Positions 7,633 to 15,337 are shown, counted from the first letter of the stretch. The stretch is 22,192 nt of DNA from Shewanella sp. (GCA_004195335.1 SDWK01000242.1:1-22192); one strand, 5' to 3'. The notes: generated by a model not told the origin, from the sequence alone. A program made the numbers and translations.

Positions 7633-8359
7633 AGTATCCAACCTATCAAAGCGTATCGGTGAGGTGCAAGCCCTGGATAACTTAAGTTTTATTGCTAAAG
7701 ACGGTCAGATAACGGGTCTGCTAGGGCCCAATGGTGCAGGAAAAACCACCTGTTTAAGGACCGTTTTTGGATTGCTTCAAGCCGACATCGGCAGTGCAGA
7801 GATCGATGGTATCGATGTTGCCAAATCGCCTATCGAGGCCAAACAACAACTGGGCCTGTTCCCTGATCCGTTTGGACTCTATGAACGTTTGAGCCCGAGA
7901 GAGTACATCTGTTATTTTGCCGAACTCAATGGGCTGTCCCGCGATGATGCAAAAACAGCAACGGCTAAGGTACTCAGCCAGCTGCATATGGATGACATTG
8001 CCGATCGACGTTGCAAAGGCTTCTCCCAGGGACAACGCATGAAGACCGCACTGGCTCAGGCCATAGTCCACCAGCCAACCAACATCATTCTCGATGAGCC
8101 GACACGCGGTTTAGATGTCATGAGTACTCGGGTGCTCAGAGACCTGTTGAAAGAGTTAAAAGCACAGGGACACTGTGTGCTTTTTTCCAGTCATGTGATG
8201 CAGGAAGTCGCCGCCCTTTGCGATCAGGTTATCGTTATGGCGCAAGGAAAGCTGGTCGCCATAGGCAGTCCTGATGAGCTTTGTGAGCAAACCGGAAAAG
8301 ACTCGCTTGAAGACGCATTCATTGAGTTAATCGGTACAGATGAAGGGATCGCATCATGA
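7625..8359 (+). CDS. ABC transporter ATP-binding protein (NatA-like)
   Basis: This 244-aa ATPase would drive the ABC-2 permease encoded downstream. Walker A GPNGAGKTT is at 34-42, the Q-loop region is LGLFPDPFGLYERLSPRE (about 76-93), the signature is a variant, FSQGQ, at 133-137, Walker B is ILDEP at 155-159, the D-loop is in TRGLD, and the switch His is in SSHVM. FPDPFGLYERLS resembles the NatA subgroup of exporters. The start is the ATG at 7625: AAGGAG ends 6 nt upstream, and it overlaps the peptidase stop. An upstream in-frame start at 7544 would add 27 residues out of character with the family. The stop is an ATGA overlap at 8356-8359 with a 27-codon mini-ORF created by a tandem repeat. 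The C-terminus IGTDEGIAS is the sequence duplicated in that repeat. Confidence 0.92.
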   Translation: MIKVSNLSKRIGEVQALDNLSFIAKDGQITGLLGPNGAGKTTCLRTVFGLLQADIGSAEIDGIDVAKSPIEAKQQLGLFPDPFGLYERLSPREYICYFAELNGLSRDDAKTATAKVLSQLHMDDIADRRCKGFSQGQRMKTALAQAIVHQPTNIILDEPTRGLDVMSTRVLRDLLKELKAQGHCVLFSSHVMQEVAALCDQVIVMAQGKLVAIGSPDELCEQTGKDSLEDAFIELIGTDEGIAS

Positions 8360-8439
8360 TAGCTTTTACAGCAAGCACACCAGAAGACGCACTATTTTCA
8401 TATCAACCAATCGGTACAGATGAGGGCATCGCTGCATGA
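8356..8439 (+). CDS. 27-codon mini-ORF 1 in the tandem repeat
   Basis: The ORF opens with the ATG that overlaps the ATPase stop (ATGA at 8356-8359) and ends in TGA overlapping the next ATG. AAGGG lies 8 nt or so upstream. The peptide starts MIAFTASTPEDALFSYQ and ends IGTDEGIAA, the last part copying the C-terminus of the ATPase. It is probably translated by coupling, mainly to carry ribosomes on to the permease. Whether the peptide itself has a function is unknown. Confidence 0.45.
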   Translation: MIAFTASTPEDALFSYQPIGTDEGIAA

Positions 8440-8519
8440 TAGCTCTTTTAGCAAGCACATCGGAAAACGCGCTATTTTCATATCAATCAATCGGTACAGA
8501 TGAGGGAATAGCGGCATGA
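8436..8519 (+). CDS. 27-codon mini-ORF 2 in the tandem repeat
   Basis: This is the second copy of the mini-ORF. It opens by ATGA overlap with mini-ORF 1 and closes by ATGA overlap with the permease start at 8516. The peptide starts MIALLASTSENALFSYQ and ends IGTDEGIAA. Compared with mini-ORF 1, the last three nucleotide changes are silent (GGC/GGA, ATC/ATA, GCT/GCG) and the frame is kept, which suggests selection on the reading frame. An independent function of the peptide is not shown. Confidence 0.45.
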   Translation: MIALLASTSENALFSYQSIGTDEGIAA

Positions 8520-9664
8520 TAAGTAACATCATCACTATGGTCAGAAAAGAGCTGATCGATGCTGCACGAGACAAACGGTCCGTTATGGCCGGGCTTTACT
8601 ATGCTATCGGTACCCCCTTAATGATGTGTGGCATGTTTATGCTACTTATTGGCCAGATGTCGAGCCCGGAAGATCTCAGCATCAAGATTAAAAACGCTGA
8701 GAATGCGCCGGATCTGGTAAAATATCTATCGAGTCAGGGGATCACTCATGGTGACAGCCAAGACAAAAAACTGGATGTGAAAGATATCCGTTTGGTCATT
8801 AGCGATGAGTACGCCGCACAAATGGCTAAGGGGCTAAGTGCTGAAATCACCCTCATTGCCGATAATTCAAATGAGAAGCTGCAAAATTCGATAAGACGTC
8901 TCGAGAAAAACCTACAGATCTACAGTGCCGAAATGGGCAGCTTGAGACTCATTGCCAGAGGCATCGACCCACGTGTAGTTCAACCCCTTAAGGTGAATGT
9001 CGAAGATCAGGCAACACCCGACTCTAGGGGAGGTGTGATCTTAGGTGTGGCCACCATGACCATGATCTATGCGGTATTTATCTCAGGCATGAATCTCGCT
9101 ATCGATACCAGTGCGGGAGAACGTGAGCGTAACTCATTGGCACTGCTGCTAAGCCACCCGGTTTCCACACGTAATATTGTGTTAGCGAAAATAATAGCCG
9201 TCACCACCTTCGCGATGCTGGGACTTCTGTTGACGCTTATTATCTCCAAATTTTCCTACGCCTTCGTTCCTTGGCAGGAACTCGGATTCACGGTTTCAAT
9301 TAGCACTAATTTCATCCTATTGATGCTGTTAATTGGACTCCCGATAGCTATCATGGCCGCCAGCCTACAGCTGTTTGTCTCATTTATGGCGAAGACATTT
9401 AAGGAGGCCCAGTCTTACCTCACCTTAGTGCTTATCGTCCCTATGATGTTATCGATGGCAGCGAGTTATAACATAGCACCAGACACCTTGCAGTGGCTGC
9501 CAGTATCCGGGCAGCAGCAAGCGTTAATTGCCTTCATTAAGGGCCGTGAAATTCCTATGTTGCAGTTACTGCTCTCATCACTCACGACGCTACTGATCGC
9601 ACTCGGACTGACCATAGGCATGGAGAGATCACTCAAGAGTGAAAAAATCGTCTTTGGTTTATAA
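8516..9664 (+). CDS. ABC-2 type transporter permease (NatB-like)
   Basis: This is the membrane subunit of an ABC exporter, 382 aa, pairing with the ATPase upstream. The amphipathic N-terminus (ISNIITMVRKELIDAARDKRSV) is the usual cytosolic elbow helix of the family. A first membrane segment at about 26-46 is followed by a large extracytoplasmic domain of about 130 residues. Five hydrophobic segments fill roughly residues 178-370. SAGERERNSLALLLSHPVS is the conserved cytoplasmic motif of NatB/COG1668 permeases. The start at 8516 overlaps the end of mini-ORF 2 (ATGA) and has GAGGG upstream inside the repeat. NatAB of Bacillus exports sodium, but related pairs export peptides or drugs. The coupled secreted peptidase suggests a peptide-related substrate here, which is inference. 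Confidence 0.9.
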   Translation: MISNIITMVRKELIDAARDKRSVMAGLYYAIGTPLMMCGMFMLLIGQMSSPEDLSIKIKNAENAPDLVKYLSSQGITHGDSQDKKLDVKDIRLVISDEYAAQMAKGLSAEITLIADNSNEKLQNSIRRLEKNLQIYSAEMGSLRLIARGIDPRVVQPLKVNVEDQATPDSRGGVILGVATMTMIYAVFISGMNLAIDTSAGERERNSLALLLSHPVSTRNIVLAKIIAVTTFAMLGLLLTLIISKFSYAFVPWQELGFTVSISTNFILLMLLIGLPIAIMAASLQLFVSFMAKTFKEAQSYLTLVLIVPMMLSMAASYNIAPDTLQWLPVSGQQQALIAFIKGREIPMLQLLLSSLTTLLIALGLTIGMERSLKSEKIVFGL

Positions 9665-9798
9665 ATGGTTAAGCAGTGACGAACTCTGGTGTCATTTGAA
9701 AACGTGCGCATCACGAACTCAAAATACTGCGCCCCTCGCCGGAGACAGCACCTTGAGTTTCAGCATCCAGGCTTTGTCTCTGGCTCTATGCTCGTAGC

Positions 9799-10812
9799 TT
9801 AACAGCAAGCCTGAGTATTAAACTTCTGCCTGTACACTCGAGGAGACAGACTCGTCAGCTGAATAAACAGCTTTCGAAATGAGCTGACATCTTCATAGCC
9901 TACCCGATCGACGATCTGCTCTAAGGCAAGCTCTGTCGTTTCCAGCAAACGTTTTGCCTCATCGACTCTGAGACGCTGCATATAGCTGGCGGGAGTCTCG
10001 TTTAGCGCCTTTTTAAAGCGACGGATCATGGTGCGCTTACCGACGGCAAATTTATCGGCAATATCATCGAGCAGGAAATGTTGTCGTAGGTGTTGCTGCA
10101 TCCAGGTCTGGATATTTCTGACTAACTCATCCTTATGATTATTGACTCCAATAGAGAGATCCATAGACATAAATGGCTGCTGTGAGGTTCGATTAGGATC
10201 GATCAGTAAAATCTTAGCCATCTGGTGCGCCATTTGTTCACCAACAAGAAGACCAATAAGATGGAGAGCCAAACTTAGGTTGGAAGTGGTCGCCCCCGCA
10301 GTGTGAAACTGCTCATCTGAAATTACCAGCTTATCCATGCAGAGATTAATGTTTGGGAAATTACGTTCAAACATCTCCTTTAACCACCAAACCGTTGTGG
10401 CGGTTCGACCATCGAGTAATCCCGATGCGGCTAACATCAGAGTCCCGGAGCAATAAGCCGCCACAGGTTTACCGCTACCGGCAAACTTAGTTAATGGCTC
10501 AAACAGAGGCTTGAACTCTGTAAGGTACAGCTGAAACTCCTCTCTGTTGGTCACAAAGGCCGATGCTAAGATAACGGCGTCGGCCTCCAGAATATCTTCC
10601 GGTTTATCCAGGCCAACAGCAGGGATCTGTATCTGTTGATTGGTATTCACAGCCAGACCATCGGGTGACACCACATGGCAATGAAATAGATCTTCTTTCG
10701 CCTCTGGGTTCACTCTTCTCCAATAAGTATTACAGAAGCTGAACACATCGAGAAAGCTGACAATACCACCAGCAACCACATTACCCGCTGCCAAGATAAC
10801 GATCTTCTTCAT
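9799..10812 (-). CDS. GlxA-type transcriptional regulator (DJ-1/PfpI domain plus AraC HTH)
   Basis: This is a 337-aa regulator. Residues 1-190 form a DJ-1/PfpI-like domain: KKIVILAAGNVVAGGIVSFLDVF at the start, a nucleophile-elbow-like AAYCSGTLMLAASGLLDGR, and the GRTATTVWWLKEMFE segment typical of the GlxA subfamily. The C-terminal 100 residues carry the two AraC helix-turn-helix motifs (DDIADKFAVGKRTMIRRFKK and LEQIVDRVGYEDVSSFRKLF). The start chosen is ATG at 10812, with GGGGG 7 nt upstream; a GTG at 10857 would add 15 residues and would read through the operator-like dyad at 10844-10856. It converges with the ABC permease gene. Paired TGACA/TGTCA sites upstream suggest autoregulation and perhaps control of the small membrane gene on the other side. 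The inducer is unknown. Confidence 0.88.
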   Translation of the reverse strand: MKKIVILAAGNVVAGGIVSFLDVFSFCNTYWRRVNPEAKEDLFHCHVVSPDGLAVNTNQQIQIPAVGLDKPEDILEADAVILASAFVTNREEFQLYLTEFKPLFEPLTKFAGSGKPVAAYCSGTLMLAASGLLDGRTATTVWWLKEMFERNFPNINLCMDKLVISDEQFHTAGATTSNLSLALHLIGLLVGEQMAHQMAKILLIDPNRTSQQPFMSMDLSIGVNNHKDELVRNIQTWMQQHLRQHFLLDDIADKFAVGKRTMIRRFKKALNETPASYMQRLRVDEAKRLLETTELALEQIVDRVGYEDVSSFRKLFIQLTSLSPRVYRQKFNTQACC

Positions 10813-10843
10813 TGTATGCCCCCACAGGTTTAAACAAATCAGA

Positions 10844-10886
10844 TGACACAATGTCACTAATCACCCCTATTTTGTCAATAATGACA
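10844..10886. promoter_or_regulatory. Two TGACA/TGTCA dyads, probable operator of the GlxA-type regulator
   Basis: TGACA-CAA-TGTCA occupies 10844-10856 and TGTCA-ATAA-TGACA occupies 10873-10886. The two TGTCA half-sites start 21 bp apart (10852 and 10873), two helical turns, as is usual for direct-repeat sites of AraC-family proteins. They lie 30-75 nt upstream of the regulator start and about 80-120 nt upstream of the small membrane gene, so both could be controlled. Confidence 0.55.
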
Positions 10887-10966
10887 CTTTAATGCGATTT
10901 GTCTAGTTTTTATACTGGATGTAAGTTGAAGAGGTTAACTTTTTAGTTGTCAGAGTCGGAGGATGT

Positions 10967-11152
10967 ATGAGAAAAACACAAAATCATCTACTAAGCCTAA
11001 GTTATCTAGCCTTAAGTTGGACGTTACTTCTCTGGTTAAACTTTAACACTGAGCCAAATGTTTTCGCTCACTTAGTCGCTATCCCTAGCCTGCTTATGTT
11101 CACAGGTTTTAGCGCCTATCATTTAGCACACAGAAAGAACGCATGTTGTTAA
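10967..11152 (+). CDS. Small hypothetical membrane protein (61 aa)
   Basis: I do not recognise this 61-residue protein. It has a short basic N-terminus (MRKTQNH), two hydrophobic segments at about 8-26 and 33-52 and a basic tail ending in NACC, so it is probably a two-pass inner-membrane protein with both ends in the cytosol. A strong GGAGG starts 10 nt before the ATG, which supports it as a real gene. A possible TATACT -10 box lies at 10911-10916. It is divergent from the GlxA-type regulator and shares its operator-like region. A hairpin follows 20 nt after its stop. The function is unknown. Confidence 0.7.
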   Translation: MRKTQNHLLSLSYLALSWTLLLWLNFNTEPNVFAHLVAIPSLLMFTGFSAYHLAHRKNACC

Positions 11153-11172
11153 AGGCTAATTCCCTAAAAGCA

Positions 11173-11198
11173 AAAACCTAAGCAAATGCCTAGGTTTT
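11173..11198. terminator. Probable bidirectional terminator hairpin
   Basis: AAAACCTA (11173-11180) pairs with TAGGTTTT (11191-11198), and GC...GC extends the stem inside the loop. It lies between the convergent small membrane gene and mog. The A and T ends of the stem itself give short T runs in both directions. Confidence 0.7.
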
Positions 11199-11227
11199 AA
11201 GTGACTCTCGAACAAGCAGTTAAGTTA

Positions 11228-11761
11228 TTACTTAGCCTTGGGTCTGAACGGCTTTATTACCGACTCATCACATTCGAGAAAAGGGCCGTCCATCAGGTCG
11301 ATGCAATATGGAATTGCTGGGAACACGGCATCGAGACATTCACGGATTGACTTTGGCTTACCCGGCAAGTTTATGATCAACGAATCACCACGAAGACCCG
11401 CAGTCTGACGAGACAAAATAGCCGTCGGTACAAACTTCAATGACTCGGTGCGCATCAACTCACCAAAGCCTGGCATCATGCGGTCGCAAACCTCTTCCGT
11501 CGCTTCCGGAGTCACGTCGCGCTTTGCAGGACCGGTACCGCCAGTCGTTACGATAAGACTACAGTTTTGCTCATCAGCCATCTTAATCAGGGTCGCGGCG
11601 ATAACGTCTTGCTCATCAGGGATGACTTCATAAACGGGTTCCCACTCAGAGGTGAGATATTCATTTAATACGTCGATAATCGCTTTACCGGAAAGATCTT
11701 CATAGATCCCAGCGCTGGCTCTATCACTTACAGTCACAATACCGATTTTTGCTTTAGTCAT
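11228..11761 (-). CDS. mog: Molybdopterin adenylyltransferase
   Basis: This 177-aa cytosolic enzyme adenylylates molybdopterin before molybdate insertion. It belongs to the MoaB/Mog fold. The N-terminus KIGIVTVSDRASAGIYEDLSG is typical of Mog. The nucleotide-binding core TTGGTGPAKRDVTPEAT is at about 72-88, and LIINLPGKPKSIRECLDAVFPAIPYCIDL is the Mog C-terminal signature. The length fits Mog (about 175-195 aa), while MoaB proteins have a different C-terminus. It is monocistronic here: the small membrane gene converges on it and 180 nt separate it from the NlpC/P60 lipoprotein gene upstream. Other molybdenum-cofactor genes are not in this window. Confidence 0.92.
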   Translation of the reverse strand: MTKAKIGIVTVSDRASAGIYEDLSGKAIIDVLNEYLTSEWEPVYEVIPDEQDVIAATLIKMADEQNCSLIVTTGGTGPAKRDVTPEATEEVCDRMMPGFGELMRTESLKFVPTAILSRQTAGLRGDSLIINLPGKPKSIRECLDAVFPAIPYCIDLMDGPFLECDESVIKPFRPKAK

Positions 11762-11943
11762 CTTCAGTCCTATCGAATAAACATGGTTTCATCTACCGAC
11801 ACTCTGTCATCAAACAAGCATCAAGTTAGAGGATATTAGTTGCGGCTAAACTAGCATAATTAATACCTATTATATCTTTAAGCGTCTTGAAAGTGGGAAC
11901 TAATCCGGTAATTATCATAGATAGATGGACAAAAACAGCTAAG

Positions 11944-12393
11944 TTATAAACGTCTGGATAACCAATATTTCCGTTTCCAGTAGCTATTTTCCAGTGTTGA
12001 AATCATCACTCCCTGGCTCGTCGATGCGTGCAGGAATTTAGAATCACTCAAATAGATGCCAACATGACGTGTAGTCCAACCCGTTTTAAAGAACACCAGA
12101 TCTCCCGCCTTAAGCCTATCCTTAGGCACTTTTGCACCTGAATTTAATTGCTCAGAAGTGGTTCTTGGTATCGTTTGTCCCAACAACTCTTTATACGCCA
12201 GATAGACGAAACCTGAGCAATCGACACCTCGTTTGCTCATTCCTCCCAGTCGATATGGTATACCGCGCCACTCTTGATGAAATGCCATTAACTGCCGCTC
12301 TAACTGATTCGACGCTTTAGTATCAGGTTCGGGAGGAAGACTCCCACAGGCACTCAACAGCAAGATAGACAAGAGGAGTAAGGGTTTTAGCAA
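11944..12393 (-). CDS. NlpC/P60 family lipoprotein (peptidoglycan endopeptidase)
   Basis: This is a 149-aa outer-membrane lipoprotein with a cell-wall cysteine peptidase domain. The lipobox LLSAC places the modified Cys at residue 16, and the following Gly-Ser does not signal inner-membrane retention. The catalytic triad is visible: Cys59 in GVDCSGFV, His110 in TTRHVGIYL and His122 in KFLHAST. Spr/MepS and NlpC of E. coli have the same layout; these cut D,D or related crosslinks in peptidoglycan. The start must be a TTG at 12393, because an in-frame TAA lies just upstream. It begins 4 nt after the stop of the flavoprotein gene, so it is probably translated by coupling to it. Confidence 0.88.
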   Translation of the reverse strand: MLKPLLLLSILLLSACGSLPPEPDTKASNQLERQLMAFHQEWRGIPYRLGGMSKRGVDCSGFVYLAYKELLGQTIPRTTSEQLNSGAKVPKDRLKAGDLVFFKTGWTTRHVGIYLSDSKFLHASTSQGVMISTLENSYWKRKYWLSRRL

Positions 12394-12397
12394 AGCG

Positions 12398-13582
12398 TTA
12401 AACCGCTTGCCCTGCAGCCACGCCAGATGACCAAGACCACTGAAAATTAAACCCCCCTAACCAACCACTTACGTCAATCACCTCACCAATAAAGTATAGG
12501 CCAGAGACGTTTTTTGCTTCCATGGTTTTCGACGACAGCTCGTCGGTATCCACACCACCTAAGGTAACTTCAGCGGTGCGGTAACCTTCTGTACCGTTCA
12601 TAAGGATTTCCCAAGACTCAAGATCGACAGCAAGCTGTTCAAGCTCGCTGTGGATCAATTGATTCATCGCCTTGTTGAGCAGTGTTTCATCAAACAGGGC
12701 TTCAACCAGACGCTTAGGTAACCAATGGCTTAGTGTGTTACGAAGGCTCTGTTTTGGATGGTTAGCCAACACCAGCTCTACTGCGGCTCTGGCATCGACA
12801 CCCGGCAACAAGTTGATGCTGATGGTTTCACCCGCGCTCCAGAAATTTGAGATCTGCAAAATAGCGGGGCCCGATAATCCTCTATGCGTAAACAGCAATG
12901 CTTCACTAAACTGAGTACCATCTTTCGCCGTGATCGTACTGGGGACGGCAATCCCGGATAATGGTTCGAACTTCTGTTTTTGCTCACTATGCCAGGTAAA
13001 AGGGACCAGTCCGGCGTGTGTCGGTAGCAGCTTTAAGCCAAACTGTTGAGCAACATGATAACCATAAGGGCTTGCCCCAAGCTTCGGCATCGAGAGCCCA
13101 CCGGTAGCGATGACGAGAGAATCACATGTGTAGTGATCTTTATCTGTCGCTAGCTCGAACAGCCCCTGTTCATTTTTACTTATAGATTGAATTTCGGTGC
13201 GCAACTTGATTTGAGCTCCCGCCCATTCGCATTCGGTCAGGAGCATGGTCACTATCTCTTTGGCCGAATCGTTACAGAACAACTGACCATGATCCCGTTC
13301 GTGGTATTCGATACCATGGCGCTCAACGAGTTCTATAAAGTCACTGCTTCTATATCTGGCCAAGGCAGACTTGACGAAGTGAGCGTTGCTACAGATAAAA
13401 TTATTCGGTTCAACTTTTTGGTTGGTAAAGTTACAACGCCCGCCACCACTGATCAATATCTTACGTCCAGCCTGTTTGGCATTGTCGAGTACTAATACAT
13501 CACGGCCTCGATAGCCCGCTGTTGCTGCACACATAAGACCCGCAGCTCCTGCACCGATAATGATGACGTCATGATGTTTCAC
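12398..13582 (-). CDS. FAD-dependent oxidoreductase of the HI0933/YhiN family
   Basis: This 394-aa flavoprotein belongs to the widespread HI0933/YhiN family. The FAD-binding Rossmann motif VIIIGAGAAGLMCA is at about 6-19, and the family signatures AGRKILISGGGRCNFTN (about 37-53), VIATGGLSMPKLGASPYGY and the C-terminal FIGEVIDVSGWLGGFNFQWSWSSG are all present. The function is not firmly established; E. coli YhiN is uncharacterised. The start is a GTG at 13582 with GGGAG about 8 nt upstream. It overlaps the promoter side of a gpsA-terminating hairpin region and lies in one transcription unit with the NlpC/P60 lipoprotein gene 4 nt downstream. The protein is cytosolic with no signal peptide. Confidence 0.9.
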   Translation of the reverse strand: MKHHDVIIIGAGAAGLMCAATAGYRGRDVLVLDNAKQAGRKILISGGGRCNFTNQKVEPNNFICSNAHFVKSALARYRSSDFIELVERHGIEYHERDHGQLFCNDSAKEIVTMLLTECEWAGAQIKLRTEIQSISKNEQGLFELATDKDHYTCDSLVIATGGLSMPKLGASPYGYHVAQQFGLKLLPTHAGLVPFTWHSEQKQKFEPLSGIAVPSTITAKDGTQFSEALLFTHRGLSGPAILQISNFWSAGETISINLLPGVDARAAVELVLANHPKQSLRNTLSHWLPKRLVEALFDETLLNKAMNQLIHSELEQLAVDLESWEILMNGTEGYRTAEVTLGGVDTDELSSKTMEAKNVSGLYFIGEVIDVSGWLGGFNFQWSWSSGVAAGQAV

Positions 13583-13621
13583 TTACTTACTCCCAAACAA
13601 CAAGCGGCCAAAAAACAGCCA

Positions 13622-13649
13622 TAAAAAAGGGCGCTATTTTAGCACCCTT
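13622..13649 (-). terminator. Rho-independent terminator of the yibN-secB-gpsA unit
   Basis: AAGGGCGCTA pairs with TAGCACCCTT (one mismatch) around a 3-nt loop. On the minus strand it is followed by a run of T (13623-13628). It lies about 65 nt after the gpsA stop and just before the flavoprotein gene. Confidence 0.85.
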
Positions 13650-13657
13650 ATCTGTAC

Positions 13658-13707
13658 ATGGAATCTTTTTATCCTTACAAAGATTCCATCGTCGCCATGA
13701 GTGGCGA
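13658..13707 (-). other. Two further hairpins between gpsA and its terminator
   Basis: TCGCCA-TGAG-TGGCGA (13692-13707) and an 11-bp perfect stem ATGGAATCTTT / AAAGATTCCAT with a 10-nt loop (13658-13689) lie in a row between the gpsA stop and the terminator. They could protect the 3' end of the mRNA from exonucleases. Confidence 0.6.
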
Positions 13708-13712
13708 TGACC

Positions 13713-14729
13713 TTAGCTGTCTGAAGTCTCAGACTTCTGATCACGCCCTAACAAGGCTTTAGCCGCTTCATGGGGCGTTCCCCCCTGATAAAGCACTTTA
13801 TAGACCTGTTCGGTAATCGGCATCTCTACCCCAAGACGTTTCGCTAATGTGTAAACTTCTTTGGTATTACGATAACCTTCAACTACCTGGCCAATCTCTT
13901 GTTGTGCGGTTTCAACATCGAGACCTTGTCCCAGCGCCAATCCGAAACGACGATTACGTGATTGGTTATCGGTACAAGTCAGCACAAGATCGCCAAGTCC
14001 GGCCATCCCCATAAAGGTTGCACCTTGAGCACCCATTGCTTCACCCAGACGTGTCATTTCAACCAGTCCACGGGTGATCAGGGCTGTTCTTGCATTGGCC
14101 CCGAATCCTATTCCATCTGACATCCCTGCGCTTATGGCTATCACATTCTTAACCGCACCGCCCAATTGCAGTCCGATAAAATCATCATTTTGATAAACAC
14201 GTAAACGTTTAGGGCTATGGAGCAACTCGATCAGATCTTTAATAAAGTTCACATCGGTGCCCGCAATAGAAATTGCAGTCGGCAAACCCGCGGCAAGCTC
14301 TTTGGCAAAAGTGGGGCCGGATAATACTGCGAGCGGATAGTGCTCACCAAGAATATCCCGAGCGACCTCCTGAAGCAGGCGTCCAGTTTCAGGTTCAAGC
14401 CCTTTTGTTGCCCAGATAATCCGAGCATCATCACGCAGTAGCGGCTTAGCTTGCGATAGAACCGAACCAAATACATGGCTGGGAACGACGACTAATACAT
14501 TCTTAGATGCCGCGAGCGCTGTGGCTAAATCTGCTTCTGGGATGAGAAGGTCAGGGAGTGTAATACCGGGCAAAAACTCATTGTTACACTTGTCTTTCTT
14601 TAGGTTCGCAATGTGCTCAGGCTCATGCCCCCAAAGAAGTGTTCTATGTCCGTTACTGGCTAGAGAAATAGCAAGGGCGGTGCCATAAGACCCCGCCCCC
14701 AGTACCGTAATGTCGGCAGTGTTTTTCAT
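13713..14729 (-). CDS. gpsA: Glycerol-3-phosphate dehydrogenase [NAD(P)+]
   Basis: This cytosolic enzyme reduces dihydroxyacetone phosphate to sn-glycerol-3-phosphate for phospholipid synthesis. The N-terminal nucleotide-binding motif [14 protein letters not shown] is at about residues 6-19, [11 protein letters not shown] and [18 protein letters not shown] follow, then the substrate-binding [18 protein letters not shown] with the conserved Lys, [11 protein letters not shown] and [22 protein letters not shown]. The start chosen is the ATG at 14729 (MKNTADI), giving 338 aa, the length I expect in Shewanella; in-frame ATGs at 14741 and 14759 are alternatives, and none has a strong ribosome site. 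It lies 89 nt or more downstream of secB, the order conserved in many gammaproteobacteria. Confidence 0.93.
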   Translation of the reverse strand: MKNTADITVLGAGSYGTALAISLASNGHRTLLWGHEPEHIANLKKDKCNNEFLPGITLPDLLIPEADLATALAASKNVLVVVPSHVFGSVLSQAKPLLRDDARIIWATKGLEPETGRLLQEVARDILGEHYPLAVLSGPTFAKELAAGLPTAISIAGTDVNFIKDLIELLHSPKRLRVYQNDDFIGLQLGGAVKNVIAISAGMSDGIGFGANARTALITRGLVEMTRLGEAMGAQGATFMGMAGLGDLVLTCTDNQSRNRRFGLALGQGLDVETAQQEIGQVVEGYRNTKEVYTLAKRLGVEMPITEQVYKVLYQGGTPHEAAKALLGRDQKSETSDS

Positions 14730-14848
14730 ATAACTACTCATCACATATTGCCATTTCATTCGAGCTTAGCACTCAAATGAAATAGCCGCTATCTGAGCAG
14801 TCAAAGAGCGACTGAACAGATACCTTTGAATTGCTACTTAATTATTTA

Positions 14849-15337
14849 TTAAGCGCTTGCTTCTTCAGTTTGAGCTGCTTCTTCTGCACCAGCTTGACGC
14901 TGATTAACATATTGAGCGAACAATGCATCGAAGTTTACTGGAGCTAGGTTTAGCTGTGGGAAAGTACCACGTCCTACTAAGCTGCCTACTGTTTCACGAG
15001 CATATGGGAATAGGATGTTAGGGCAGTATGCACCTAGAGAGTGAGCAAGTTGCTGCTCAGTAAGACCATTGATAGCGAAGATACCAGCTTGCTGAACTTC
15101 ACATAGGAATGCTGTTTCTTCACCGTTTTTAGCCGTTACTGTCAAAGACAATACAACTTCAAATACGTTGTCAGCTAGCTTAGCGCTACGAGTATCAAGA
15201 TCTAGCTTAACTTCTGGATTCCATTCTTTTTGGAACACTGCTGGGCTGTTTGGCGTTTCGAAAGAGATATCTTTCGTGTAAACACGTTGAATGTTGAACT
15301 GCGGGTCTTGTTGTTCGTTATTTGCTACTTCAGCCAT
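14849..15337 (-). CDS. secB: Protein-export chaperone SecB
   Basis: This 162-aa acidic cytosolic chaperone keeps preproteins unfolded and delivers them to SecA. Recognisable blocks are [19 protein letters not shown] at the N-terminus, [29 protein letters not shown] in the middle, and [38 protein letters not shown] at the C-terminal side, ending in a Gln/Glu/Ala-rich tail. Length and composition are normal. It lies between yibN and gpsA. A 225-nt gap upstream probably holds its own promoter; in E. coli the glutaredoxin gene grxC is found at this position but it is missing here. Confidence 0.97.
   Translation of the reverse strand: MAEVANNEQQDPQFNIQRVYTKDISFETPNSPAVFQKEWNPEVKLDLDTRSAKLADNVFEVVLSLTVTAKNGEETAFLCEVQQAGIFAINGLTEQQLAHSLGAYCPNILFPYARETVGSLVGRGTFPQLNLAPVNFDALFAQYVNQRQAGAEEAAQTEEASA

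Larger units (their letters stand above)
8331..8520 (+). repeat. 80-bp tandem repeat carrying the ATPase 3' end and its stop/start overlap
   Basis: Two full units (8331-8410, 8411-8490) and a 30-bp third part (8491-8520) all begin with TCGGTACAGATGA. The period is exactly 80 bp. Each unit carries the codons for IGTDEGIA, a GAGGG or AAGGG ribosome site and the ATGATA stop/start overlap. The two 80-bp stretches at 8356-8435 and 8436-8515 differ at about 11 positions (about 86% identity), so the duplication is not very recent. The unit explains the unusual 156-nt separation between ATPase and permease. Confidence 0.92.

Noticed and set aside
9738..9784. Stem GCCGGAGACA / TGTCTCTGGC between the convergent permease and regulator genes
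   Set aside because: The loop is 27 nt and no T run follows in either direction, so it is too weak to call a terminator.
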